Assembly (NCBI GenBank): GCA_964388275.1
Contig: CAYLZD010000065.1
Span: 1-12,848, forward strand
Direction of reading: 5' to 3'
DNA from: JARYLZ01 sp964388275
Lineage (GTDB): Bacteria; Bacteroidota; Ignavibacteria; SZUA-365
DNA: 12,848 nt
A program made the position numbers and the translations under genes. The notes beneath the pieces are model-generated. The model made no database searches. It was not told where the DNA came from and worked only from the letters and a program-made list of their open reading frames with translations. Shown here piece after piece: positions 1 to 7,435 of this stretch. Positions within the stretch are counted from its first letter, which is position 1. Every line of letters begins with the position of its first letter.

Positions 1-663
1 GATGCGCCCGTTGCCCGCCACGTTCTGGCAGACCCTGAGCTGCTTCCTTCCGGCAGTATCATTGTCTTCGACCGCGCCTCTCTCGATTTCCGCTTGTTTC
101 GGCTTCTGCAGCAGCGATCGGTCTGGTTTGTCACGCGATTGAAGGAAGGCATGAACTGGATTGTCACCGCCGAACGTCCGGCGCCGCAGAACCGAAACAT
201 CCTCCGCGATGTGGATCTCACGTTTTGTAGTGCGACCTCTAAACGTCTTGGACAGCAGGCCTTGCGCATGGTGGAGTCGATCGATCCCGAAACAGGAAAA
301 ACTATCCAGATCCTGACAAACAACTGGGCGCTCGGCGCATCGACGATTGCGCGAATCTACAAGGATCGCTGGCAGATAGAAATCCTCTTCAAGACGCTGA
401 AACAGCACCTGAAGATCAAGACGTTCGTCGGGACAAGTGAGAATGCGTTGCTCATCCAGATTTGGACAGCATTGATCGGTGTGCTGGCCTTCAAGGTGCT
501 GAAGGCGATGGCGCAGTACAGTTGGTCGATGTCGAATCTGGTCGCCATGGTACGGCTGAATCTGTTCACGTATCGCGATATGCAGCAATGGTTGGATCAT
601 CCGTTCTCCGAACCGACGTGGGAACCGGACAGGCAGATACCACTGGCGTTAGGAATGAGATAG
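1..663 (+). CDS. IS4-type DDE transposase, C-terminal part (5' end outside window)
   Basis: The frame is open from the first base, giving 220 visible residues; the true start lies upstream of the window. It would catalyse cut-and-paste movement of an insertion sequence. Two signatures can be seen. The stretch IVFDRASLDFRLF (D24, counted from base 1), followed by WFVTRLKEG, matches the second catalytic aspartate block of IS4-type enzymes. The later YKDRWQIEILFKTLK (Y120, R123, E127, K134) has the exact Y-2-R-3-E-6-K spacing of the IS4 family, with E127 as the catalytic glutamate. The C-terminus looks natural and ends at a TAG. Within the window there is no frameshift or internal stop, so the copy may be intact. 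Family-level confidence is high; the subgroup is not resolved. Confidence 0.9.
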   Translation, partial: DAPVARHVLADPELLPSGSIIVFDRASLDFRLFRLLQQRSVWFVTRLKEGMNWIVTAERPAPQNRNILRDVDLTFCSATSKRLGQQALRMVESIDPETGKTIQILTNNWALGASTIARIYKDRWQIEILFKTLKQHLKIKTFVGTSENALLIQIWTALIGVLAFKVLKAMAQYSWSMSNLVAMVRLNLFTYRDMQQWLDHPFSEPTWEPDRQIPLALGMR

Positions 664-765
664 GATTGGATCACGGGGTTCAACTCGCGTTCGTTCCGAA
701 ACCGTCCAAAATGACCTGGTATCGACCGGTTCACCCCTTAAACGAAAATGTTTTGGACAGCAATG
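1..765 (+). mobile_element. IS4-like insertion sequence, right-hand portion
   Basis: About 100 bp of non-coding sequence follows the transposase stop and ends near TTTTGGACAGCAATG (751-765). That would suit the inward-facing terminal repeat of an IS: read from outside it begins CATTGCTGTCCAAAA. An inner copy of GTCCAAAA at 704-711 is perfectly complementary to TTTTGGAC at 751-758. The left end and any target-site duplication are outside the window, so the boundary at 765 is a guess. Confidence 0.4.
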
Positions 766-949
766 TGCTCAGATAAATCCTGTCTTTGCCGTTAACCCTT
801 CTTTTTATTCGACAATCACCTGAATCCATGAGAATAGACATAATCATCGGCCCGCGCGAGCACGCGCGCTTCGGAGAATCTCATTTTGAGCACGCCAAGC
901 CGCTTGCGCCCAATGCATTATCCATACGGCAAGCGCTACGGTAGATTTC
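664..949. other. Gene-free stretch between the IS and the repeat array
   Basis: No supported gene is seen here. Beyond the likely IS end, the only clear structure is a perfect hairpin at 853-868: CGCGCG, loop AGCA, CGCGCG. It has no following T-run, so it is not a standard terminator. The sequence then passes into the repeat array near 950. Confidence 0.5.
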
Positions 950-991
950 AGGCAAGCGTCCTCGCGCCGATTTGCACGGTCACCCGCGCAA

Positions 992-1423
992 ACTTCCAGG
1001 CGTCCTCGTAACGACTTGCACAAGTCCTTTTGTCGTCTTGCGCTGTTTTTCAGCCGCGCGCAGCGTCCTTCGTGACGGCTTGTACAGACACTCGCGTAGA
1101 CTTCCAGGCGTCCTCGTAACGACTTGCGCAAATCCTTTTGTCGGCTTGCGCTGTTTTTCCGCCGCGTGCAGCGTCCTTCGTGACGGCTTGTACAGACACT
1201 CGCGTAGACTTCCAGGCGTCCTCGTAACGACTTGCGCAAGTCCTTTTGTCGGCTTGCGCTGTTTTTCCACCGCGTGCAGCGTCCTTCGTGACGGCTTGTA
1301 CAGACACTCGCGTAGACTTGCAGGCGTCCTCGTGACGACTTGCATAAGTCCTTTTGCCGGCTTGCACTGTTTTTCCACCAACTGCGGCGTCCTTCGTGAC
1401 GACCTGCACAGCCACTCGTGGCA
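992..1423. repeat. Four tandem 108-bp units, each of five sub-repeats
   Basis: Unit starts are at 992, 1100, 1208 and 1316, with a partial fifth starting at 1424; the spacing is exactly 108 bp. Units 2 and 3 are almost identical and units 1 and 4 are more diverged. On the minus strand each unit divides into pieces of 22, 22, 22, 20 and 22 bp, most of them beginning CAAG, CAGG or CAGT. The pieces are related, with the core GTCACGAGGACGCCTG most conserved. This is a true higher-order repeat: sub-units diverged first and the 108-bp block was duplicated later. Confidence 0.9.
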
Positions 1424-1448
1424 ACTTGCAGGCGTCCTCGTGACGACC

Positions 1449-1789
1449 TGCACAGCCACTCGCGCCTGCTTACCGGCACTTTCTGCGCGCTGACGAGCAC
1501 CGTAAGCGGACTTGCCCGCACTTTTACATGCTCGCACGGCACTTGATGCATGCTTATAAGCGGCTTTTGCTCACGCGCAGGTGTCCTCGCGACAACTTGC
1601 TCAGGCACTCGTGACAACTTGCAACCGTCCTCGTGACGACCTGCACAGCCACTCGCGCACGCTTCCCGGCACTTTTTGCGTGCCGATGAACTCTCGAAGC
1701 ACACATGCACAGGCACTCGCGCGAACTCCCCGGCTCTTTTTGCGCGCCGACGAACGCTCGAAACACACATACACAGGCACAGTCGCGGA
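1449..1789. repeat. Second repeat class, 64-bp units within the array tail
   Basis: Copies begin at 1642, 1706 and 1770 (the last one partial), with exact 64-bp spacing, at TGCACAGCCACTCGCGC, TGCACAGGCACTCGCGC and TACACAGGCAC. Shared landmarks follow in order: a CCCGGC block, TTTTTGCG, a GCCGA block and CTCGAA. A separate related copy starts at 1449. The first part of the unit is itself one of the sub-units of the 108-bp repeat, so the two repeat classes share ancestry. Confidence 0.75.
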
Positions 1790-1950
1790 TTTGCAGGCGT
1801 TCGAACAGCGCCGTAAAATGCAGATGTTCGCGGTCCGGCTCTCGACGCCACGCCGGGGGCGCTGACAACCGGCTTCGTAACTGAAACCGGAGTCATTGCT
1901 CCGCCGTTCGAGAGAAACATCGGAATCCCGCGGATTAACGAGAACAGAGT

Positions 1951-2715
1951 ATGATAGTCGGCAGCGAAGCCATAATTCTCCGCTCCATCAAGTACGGCGA
2001 CAGCAGCAGAATCATCACGGCGTACACGAGAGATCACGGCATGACCACGCTCATCGCCAAGGGCGCCCGCGGACCCAAACCCCGCTTCCGCTCCGCCATC
2101 GAGGTTATGACGCGCAGCCAGTTGGTTTATTACCGCAAGGAATCCCGCGACATACAGATGCTCTCGCAGGCCGACGCGCTGGACAACCACCCCGGCATAC
2201 AGTCGGATCAGCACAAACTCATGCTCGGCTTCGCCGTGATCGAGTTCGTGAGCGCCGCTATACGGGGCGAAGAAGCGCACGAGGAGATCTTCGACCTGCT
2301 CAAGGACACCCTCTCTCTCCTTGACGGCGCGGAAAGGAATCCCGCCAACATTCTGCTTCGCTTTCTCATCCGCTTTTCAGACGAACTCGGCTTCGCCCTC
2401 GACCTGCGGCATTGTTCACGCTGCCGCAAAGACCTGGGCGGAGAAGATGCCGTGACCGGGAGCGTTAATTTCCGGATCAGGGAAGGCGCCTTCTGCTGCA
2501 GCGAATGCTCCAGGGGCGAATCCGGCATCCCGCTGGCCGCGGACGCTTTCAAAGGCCTTAAATGGGCGGCTGATTGCGATGTTACGAGCTTGTCCTTGCT
2601 TTCGCTTCGCGGAGCATCGATGCAGCAGGCCCTGCGCGTCATGCACCAATACCTCGCCGCGCACGTGCAAGGCATGCGGGCCGTGCACACTCTGGAGATG
2701 ATGAAGCAGCAGTAG
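1951..2715 (+). CDS. recO: DNA repair protein RecO
   Basis: RecO helps load RecA onto single-stranded DNA coated with SSB in the RecFOR gap-repair pathway and can anneal strands. The 254-residue length is normal for the family. The N-terminus (EAIILRSIKYGDSSRIITAYT, here split by family convention into an OB-fold strand pattern) is characteristic, followed by GMTTLIAKGAR. A helical C-terminal half contains RFLIRFSDELGFALDL. A four-cysteine site is intact at C155 and C158 (CSRC) and C182/C183 and C186 (CCSEC), matching the zinc-binding motif of many RecO proteins outside the enterobacteria. The ATG at 1951 fits the conserved start; the upstream GAGAACAGAGT is only a weak ribosome binding site, which is common in this group. 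It is followed three bases later by the CHAT gene. Confidence 0.93.
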   Translation: MIVGSEAIILRSIKYGDSSRIITAYTRDHGMTTLIAKGARGPKPRFRSAIEVMTRSQLVYYRKESRDIQMLSQADALDNHPGIQSDQHKLMLGFAVIEFVSAAIRGEEAHEEIFDLLKDTLSLLDGAERNPANILLRFLIRFSDELGFALDLRHCSRCRKDLGGEDAVTGSVNFRIREGAFCCSECSRGESGIPLAADAFKGLKWAADCDVTSLSLLSLRGASMQQALRVMHQYLAAHVQGMRAVHTLEMMKQQ

Positions 2716-2718
2716 GGG

Positions 2719-5664
2719 ATGGATATCACGGCAGCTAAAAAGTACGGGAGATTGGCGCGATCCGGAGGACGCGTGATCGCTCTACTTTTCATCTTTACCT
2801 CCGCCGCGCACGGCCAGAATCCGGCTTCGCTGCTGGACAGCGCCGCGAATCTTCTGAATCTCGGTCATTGCGATTCCGCGCAGTCCCTCCTTGAAACCGT
2901 CTCGCGCGAATCGCGCCAGGACGATACCGTCCGCGCCGAAACCCTGTTTCTTCAAGGCCGTCTCTGTGTTTGCCGCAAGAATTATCGTGCGGCCGATTCG
3001 TTGTACGTTCTCTCGCAAGACCTCTATGCGGCCGCCCGCGGCGGCGGAAGCGAGAACGTCCGGCGGGTATTCAATTCACGGCTTTTCATCTATTACTGGA
3101 CCGCGCAACTCGACAGATCGCTCGCGCTCACCGACAGTTTCCTGACGGCAAATGAAAAAGAGCCGCTTTCCGCGGCGTACGCGGAAACACTCTACAGACG
3201 CGCGGAGGCGCTATACCACACGGGCCGTCTCGGCGAATCCGAGTCCGCCTTTATAAAGGCGCTGACCGCCATCGCTGAAACGGAGACACTCGTATCCGGC
3301 AGCTACATCAACTGCTCTTATCTTCTCGCCAATTTCTACACCGAACAGGGGCGCTATGAAAAAGCGCGCGAGGTGTTGCTGCGAGCTATCGCCCCCAACA
3401 AATCCATCCATATTTTCATGTTGAAAACGCAGCTCGGCGAACTTCACCAGGGGCTCGGTCAATTCAGGGAAGCCGAGGCGGTTTATCTCGAAGTTCTCGA
3501 GGACCTCGCTCGCGCCGGTTTGGATCAGAGTAATGAGGCGATCACTACTCTGCGGGATCTGGCCGTGCTTTACGAGCAGACGGGCCGCCTGAACGAGGCC
3601 GAGAAATATCTCGAGCTCGCCCGGTCCATACATGAAAACTCCAAAAGCCATATCCCTATAGAAGAGGCGAGGTCCCTTCGCAACCTCTCCTCGATACGCC
3701 AGAAGCAGGGACGCCTGCGCGAAGCCGACAGTCTATGCGCGCTTGCGCTGACCCTTATGCGGACGAAATTCGAAGACAGCCACTACCTCTCCGTGAGAAC
3801 GCTCGCCCGCATCGGCGTGCTGCGGCATCTGCAGGGCAGGAGCGGCGAGGCCGTCACTTTTCTCGAACGGGCGGCCGCCTTCTCGCGTTCTCCGGATTTT
3901 CCCGACGTGCTGAGGAGGCCGAATTACCTTTTTCATCTCGGCGACTCTTACAGAGCGCTCGGAAGAAACGCCGATGCCGCCCGGGTCATTCTCGAAGCGC
4001 TTCAGCTCAGGACGAATATTCTCAAAATGATTTTTCCCTCGCTCAACGAAAGGGAGAAGCGCATATTCTACAACACCATACGAGGTTCATACGAATATCT
4101 CAACTCTTTCGTCATGGACATGCAAGGAAGCAGTCCCGGCCTGATAGGCGCGATGTACGACAACTTGCTCGCCACGAAATCGGTGGTGTTCAAATACACG
4201 AAAAACCTTACCGAACAGATCAGGAGCACGGGCGACACCGCCCTTCTCTCCGATTACGACGCCTGGCTGCGCATGAAAAACCGTATCGCGCGGCTGCATC
4301 ATCTCGCTTCCGACATGCGGGAACTGCGCGAATTGGATTCCCTTTCCAAAGCGGCCGGCGATACGGAGCGGAGGCTGACGGCCGCGTCGGCGGATTTCGC
4401 CGAGGCATACCGGAATAGGGAGGCCTCCTGGCGCGATGTAAGATCACGCCTGCAAAAGAACGAGGCGGCGGTTGAAATTGTCCGCTTCCATACTTATGTG
4501 AACGGCCGGACGGATTCCGTCTGCTATGCGGCTCTGATCGTGGATCGGCATGCCGTGAATCAACCGCGGCTTGTGCTGATTCCGGGTGGGCGATACCTGG
4601 AAACCGATGCGTTTCGAGAGTATATGCTCGCCGTGTCCGCCGACTTCGACGGCAGCGATACTCTGCCGCGGCTTCCGGCTTCACAAAGGCGGGCGCTGCT
4701 GAAAAAACTCTATCGCCTCTACTGGGCGCCGGTACAGGCTGAGCTGCGCGGCGCCCGGACCGTGTGGTTGTCGGCCGACGGAGTCTATCACAGGTTGAAT
4801 CTCGATCCGCTGCAGGCCTCCGACACGAAAACACTCTTCGACCTGCTGGATCTCCGCTTGATTACGAGCACGCGCGACATCGGCGCCGGGCAAAATAACG
4901 GACAAAAAACGGTTCCTCCCCGGGGCGCTCTCCTGCTTGGAGCTCCCGCGGCGGATACTCCGACGCTTCCTCCTCGGAATAAAAACGGGTTCGTGCATCG
5001 AAACAACACATTAACGGCGTCGGACCTCCAATCGGCCCGGGAGGAGATCTTGCAGATCGAGAGACTCATGCAAAAGCACGGCTGGTCGCCACGGGCTTTG
5101 CTGGGCGATTCCGCCAGGGAAATCGAGGTAACCTCCATCAGGGAAACACCCGGCATACTGCACTTCGCGACACACGGCATTTTCAAAATGGACACATCGG
5201 AAGCCGCGGACCTTTTCGAACTCCGGCCCGCGGCCGAGCGCTCCCTGATTTCGCCGTATCTGAATTCCGGCCTCCTGCTCGCATCGCCTCCCGAAACTGC
5301 TCGGAACATTGATCCCGCCGAGGAAGACGGACTATTGACCGCGTACGAAGTGCTGCACTCCCGCCTGACCGGAGCGGAACTCGCCGTCCTCTCGGCCTGC
5401 GGAAGCGGCAAGGGAATCATCTACGACGGCGAAGGCGTTCAGGGACTTCAGCGCGCTTTCATCCTGGCCGGCGTCCGCCGCGTGATGATGTCGCTCTGGA
5501 ATGTGGACGACGCCATCACGCGCGAGTTCATGACGCTTTTCTATTCCCGGGCGTTGATCGGCCGCGACTACCGCCGCGCTTATCGAAAAGCCGTCGCGGA
5601 GCTCAGAAAAACGAAACCCTATCTCCTGCCATGTGACTGGGCTGGGTTCGTGATGGTGGAATAG
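2719..5664 (+). CDS. Exported TPR-CHAT putative cysteine protease
   Basis: A 981-residue protein. Residues 18-32 (VIALLFIFTSAAHGQ) after a basic N-terminus look like a signal peptide. Residues about 40-435 form a series of tetratricopeptide repeats, for example LANFYTEQGRYEKAREVLLR (201-222 region), LAVLYEQTGRLNEAEKYLEL (281-300) and IRQKQGRLREADSLCALAL. A helical linker (about 440-580) leads to a CHAT domain of the caspase-like clan, about 585-981. The catalytic pair appears intact: His819 in HFATHG and Cys894 in LSACGSGKG, followed by the typical GVQGLQRAFILAGVRRVMMS and LWNVDD blocks. TPR-CHAT proteins usually use the TPRs to sense or bind partners and the CHAT domain to cut. The ATG at 2719 lies 3 bp after the recO stop, implying co-transcription. 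Its spacing to the GGGG upstream is poor, and a GTG at 2773 preceded by GGAGGA is an alternative start that would shorten the signal peptide. The substrate is unknown. Confidence 0.88.
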   Translation: MDITAAKKYGRLARSGGRVIALLFIFTSAAHGQNPASLLDSAANLLNLGHCDSAQSLLETVSRESRQDDTVRAETLFLQGRLCVCRKNYRAADSLYVLSQDLYAAARGGGSENVRRVFNSRLFIYYWTAQLDRSLALTDSFLTANEKEPLSAAYAETLYRRAEALYHTGRLGESESAFIKALTAIAETETLVSGSYINCSYLLANFYTEQGRYEKAREVLLRAIAPNKSIHIFMLKTQLGELHQGLGQFREAEAVYLEVLEDLARAGLDQSNEAITTLRDLAVLYEQTGRLNEAEKYLELARSIHENSKSHIPIEEARSLRNLSSIRQKQGRLREADSLCALALTLMRTKFEDSHYLSVRTLARIGVLRHLQGRSGEAVTFLERAAAFSRSPDFPDVLRRPNYLFHLGDSYRALGRNADAARVILEALQLRTNILKMIFPSLNEREKRIFYNTIRGSYEYLNSFVMDMQGSSPGLIGAMYDNLLATKSVVFKYTKNLTEQIRSTGDTALLSDYDAWLRMKNRIARLHHLASDMRELRELDSLSKAAGDTERRLTAASADFAEAYRNREASWRDVRSRLQKNEAAVEIVRFHTYVNGRTDSVCYAALIVDRHAVNQPRLVLIPGGRYLETDAFREYMLAVSADFDGSDTLPRLPASQRRALLKKLYRLYWAPVQAELRGARTVWLSADGVYHRLNLDPLQASDTKTLFDLLDLRLITSTRDIGAGQNNGQKTVPPRGALLLGAPAADTPTLPPRNKNGFVHRNNTLTASDLQSAREEILQIERLMQKHGWSPRALLGDSAREIEVTSIRETPGILHFATHGIFKMDTSEAADLFELRPAAERSLISPYLNSGLLLASPPETARNIDPAEEDGLLTAYEVLHSRLTGAELAVLSACGSGKGIIYDGEGVQGLQRAFILAGVRRVMMSLWNVDDAITREFMTLFYSRALIGRDYRRAYRKAVAELRKTKPYLLPCDWAGFVMVE

Positions 5665-5667
5665 GTT

Positions 5668-5747
5668 GTGACGTAACGACGTAACAACGTTGCAACGTTA
5701 CAACGTTACAACGTAACGACGTGACAACGTGACAACGTGACAACGTG
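5668..5747. repeat. Ten-copy 8-bp tandem array (ACAACGTG/ACAACGTT type)
   Basis: Ten consecutive octamers fill 80 bp: GTGACGTA, ACGACGTA, ACAACGTT, GCAACGTT, ACAACGTT, ACAACGTA, ACGACGTG and three ACAACGTG. Every unit carries the palindrome ACGT in the same phase. The array begins 3 bp after the CHAT stop codon and lies between convergent genes, where a terminator would be expected; no ordinary hairpin with a T-run is seen. Paired AACGTT palindromes could allow hairpin formation by either transcript. Confidence 0.92.
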
Positions 5748-5760
5748 AGGATTGTCTGTT

Positions 5761-5781
5761 CATCATTCATCATTCATCGTT
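5761..5781. repeat. Three-copy 7-bp array overlapping the 3' end of the anti-sigma gene
   Basis: Units CATCATT, CATCATT and CATCGTT are consecutive. Read on the minus strand they encode the last codons (N-D-E-stop) of the gene at 5763-6524. The core TTCATC resembles the TTCACC heptamers at the window end. Confidence 0.75.
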
Positions 5782-6524
5782 CTTTTCGACAGGTATATCG
5801 CCTCCCGCATCGCTTCGATGAGGCGGGTGAGTTGCCGTTCGTCGGGGGAAGCGTGTTTCAGGCGGAAGCGGGAGGGGAGGACGTCGATGTTTCCGGTGTT
5901 CCGATTCTGCACGAAGCGCAGCGTCTCCTCGCCGGAATCGCTGATTACGACTATTTCCGTGGTCAGCTTCCCGCCTTCGGATGTGAAATCGATGCCTTTT
6001 TCCTCGAGCATGACGGCGACGGTTTTCATCGCTGCCGAGAGTTGAGTTTCTTCGCCGCTCGACTCCCCGCCGCCGCGCATCGTGAAAACCGCCTGCATGG
6101 GTGCGAAGGCCAGCACGCGGCGCCCGGGCGCGGCTGGATCAGGCGCGGTTTCCTGTTTCTCCAGGTCGGCTTCCTTGGCGTTCGATGAATTCGTCGAATC
6201 GGCCGCTTTATTCAGAGGCGCCGAGGCGAGCTGCGTGTCTCTTGCCGGTTTTCCTGTTTCCACGATGTAATAAATGAAAACCGATACCAGAACAATCGTT
6301 GCGAATCCCAGAGCCCAGGACGGTATGAAGGCGCGGCGCGGAGGCAGATCCCTGCCGGTTTTCGCAGGCGCAAAAGGCGCAACCGCATCCTCCTCCGGCA
6401 TAGCTTCTGCGCTTTCGAGCAACCGCCTGGCCATCTCGGCTTTTTCCTTGTCTGAAAGAGATGCAGTAGGCAAAGATGCCAGATACTCCTGGATTTTCCG
6501 TGTCAGCTCAGTCCTGTCATTCAT
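5763..6524 (-). CDS. Single-pass membrane protein, probable anti-sigma factor
   Basis: A 253-residue protein encoded 33 bp downstream of the ECF sigma gene on the same strand, the usual arrangement for a sigma/anti-sigma pair. Residues 1-60 are charged and helical (LTRKIQEYLASL, DKEKAEMARRLLESAEAM) and could form the sigma-binding part. PPRR at 61-64 precedes one transmembrane segment at about 69-88 (SWALGFATIVLVSVFIYYIV), so the positive-inside rule puts the N-terminus in the cytoplasm. Residues about 90-145 are a low-complexity linker. About 146-253 form a small folded domain outside the inner membrane that I do not recognise. The zinc-type HxxxCxxC anti-sigma motif is absent, so the anti-sigma assignment rests on context and topology only. 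The start ATG has just a weak AAAGAA upstream. Confidence 0.6.
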   Translation of the reverse strand: MNDRTELTRKIQEYLASLPTASLSDKEKAEMARRLLESAEAMPEEDAVAPFAPAKTGRDLPPRRAFIPSWALGFATIVLVSVFIYYIVETGKPARDTQLASAPLNKAADSTNSSNAKEADLEKQETAPDPAAPGRRVLAFAPMQAVFTMRGGGESSGEETQLSAAMKTVAVMLEEKGIDFTSEGGKLTTEIVVISDSGEETLRFVQNRNTGNIDVLPSRFRLKHASPDERQLTRLIEAMREAIYLSKRTMNDE

Positions 6525-6557
6525 TTCTTTATCGTTGTATCTGCTTTAAGCGGATCG

Positions 6558-7148
6558 TCATGTCAATAAAATATTGAGGATAATCCAGGCCAAGGCGGTT
6601 GTCAGCGGGGCCAGAATCGGCTTGAGCACCTTTCTTGCCCTGAAAAGCCATGTTTTTATCGCGCTTTCATGATATCCGAAGCGTTCGGAGATGTCGTGGA
6701 TGCTGAATCCAGCGAAATAGTGCAGGAATATCAAGTCCTGATCGCGTTGCGGCAGCCGTTTCAAACCATCGAGAATATCCGCGGGGATGCCGTCCTGACT
6801 CGGCCTGACCGCAGGCTGAGAAAAAACGTCGCTGTCCTCATCCAGAACGGTGAAGCGCTTTTTCGCGGCGAGTTTTTTCAATGCTTCGTTTTTCACAATC
6901 GTATACAGCATGTTCGCGAATTTTCCGCGTTTCGGATCGAAACCGAAGCGGCGTTTCAGCACGGTTTCCCAAGCAGCCTGCATCGCGTCCCGCGCATCGT
7001 CGCTGTCGGCCAGTATGCGATGGCAGAGGCGGAAAACCCATGCTTCGGTTCGCAGGTACAGTTCGATGAAGGCGTCCTCGTCGCCCCCGTCCCTGTACCG
7101 GCAGAACAGCTCGTCTTCAGATGGGATCGGTGCGACAGCGTCCTTCAT
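6558..7148 (-). CDS. ECF (sigma-70 family) RNA polymerase sigma factor with hydrophobic C-terminal tail
   Basis: A 196-residue protein with the two domains of an extracytoplasmic-function sigma factor. Region 2 covers about residues 20-95: DEDAFIELYLRTEAWVFRLC, then DDARDAMQAAWETVLKR, then FANMLYTIVKNEALKKL. Region 4 covers about 122-176: ILDGLKRLPQRDQDLIFLHY, then the helix-turn-helix FSIHDISERFGYHESAIKTW and LFRARKVLKP. It would direct RNA polymerase to a small regulon under control of the downstream membrane protein. Unusually, residues about 178-196 (ILAPLTTALAWIILNILLT) are strongly hydrophobic. This could be a membrane anchor or packing helix; typical ECF factors end soon after region 4. 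The ATG at 7148 agrees with the family start, and no strong ribosome binding site is visible. Confidence 0.9.
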   Translation of the reverse strand: MKDAVAPIPSEDELFCRYRDGGDEDAFIELYLRTEAWVFRLCHRILADSDDARDAMQAAWETVLKRRFGFDPKRGKFANMLYTIVKNEALKKLAAKKRFTVLDEDSDVFSQPAVRPSQDGIPADILDGLKRLPQRDQDLIFLHYFAGFSIHDISERFGYHESAIKTWLFRARKVLKPILAPLTTALAWIILNILLT

Positions 7149-7284
7149 TCGATTTAGTTTTCAGGTTGGCGTTTGGTTTCAATTTACTTCCGAAATACTT
7201 TTTCCCTTCTGCCACGGTTATGTCCCTTTCATTGACCGGAGTTGCGCCAAAATAAGAAATTTGCGGCACAAGAATGCGCGGTTT

Positions 7285-7315
7285 ACGGCCGTAGCCGGCC
7301 GTTTTCTGAATTTTT
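7285..7315 (+). terminator. Rho-independent terminator-like hairpin, plus strand
   Basis: ACGGCCG (7285-7291), loop TAGC and CGGCCGT (7296-7302) form a perfect 7-bp GC-rich stem. It is followed by a T-rich stretch TTTCTGAATTTTT on the plus strand. The shape is that of an intrinsic terminator, yet no plus-strand gene ends upstream; the nearest gene (sigma factor) runs the other way. It may stop antisense transcription or be a remnant. Confidence 0.5.
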
Positions 7316-7392
7316 CCCACGCGTGAAACCCGGAGCTCCCGCCGATGCTAAATGAAACATGGCGAATGCAAACTCATCTCAATCCCAACGCG

Positions 7393-7435
7393 GGCGGCGC
7401 GCTGTCGGGGAACAGCAGGGGAGAGCCGCCTGCTG
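7393..7435 (+). other. Overlapping, mutually exclusive hairpins
   Basis: GGCGGC (7393-7398) can pair with GCCGCC (7425-7430), enclosing GCTGT (7401-7405) paired with ACAGC (7412-7416). Alternatively CAGCAGG (7413-7419) pairs with CCTGCTG (7429-7435). The two folds cannot coexist. If transcribed as leader of the gene at 7537 this could be a switch, but GC-rich DNA also makes such pairings by chance. Confidence 0.3.

Larger units (their letters stand above)
950..1810. repeat. Intergenic layered repeat region (about 22-bp sub-units)
   Basis: The whole stretch is built from variants of a piece of about 22 bp. On the minus strand this reads roughly CAAGTCGTCACGAGGACGC, ending CTG. It is well ordered at 992-1423 and more degenerate on both sides. 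Several overlapping frames on both strands stay open here, but only because the main period (108) is a multiple of three. No frame has a recognisable domain or a start supported by a ribosome binding site, so I treat the region as non-coding. It lies directly upstream of recO. Its function is unknown; possibilities are a protein-binding array, a relic of repeat expansion, or a structural chromosome element. Confidence 0.8.

Noticed and set aside
992..1423. CRISPR array
   Set aside because: The whole 108-bp unit is repeated, with no unique spacers of regular length between short constant repeats, and no cas genes are present.
950..1810. Replication origin iterons
   Set aside because: The 22-bp pieces have iteron-like length, but there is no dnaA or rep gene, no DnaA-box series and no adjoining AT-rich unwinding region.
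844..2280. Long minus-strand open frame (478 codons), and overlapping frames at 972-1493 (+) and 980-1537 (-), across the repeats
   Set aside because: The frames stay open because the 108-bp repeat is a multiple of three. The 844-2280 frame also runs antisense through the first 330 bp of recO. No domain or ribosome binding site supports any of them.
4220..4834. Minus-strand open frames inside the CHAT gene (also 4788-5420), and plus-strand 3735-4418
   Set aside because: These are GC-driven shadow frames, rich in arginine, proline and serine, lying fully inside a gene with clear domain motifs.
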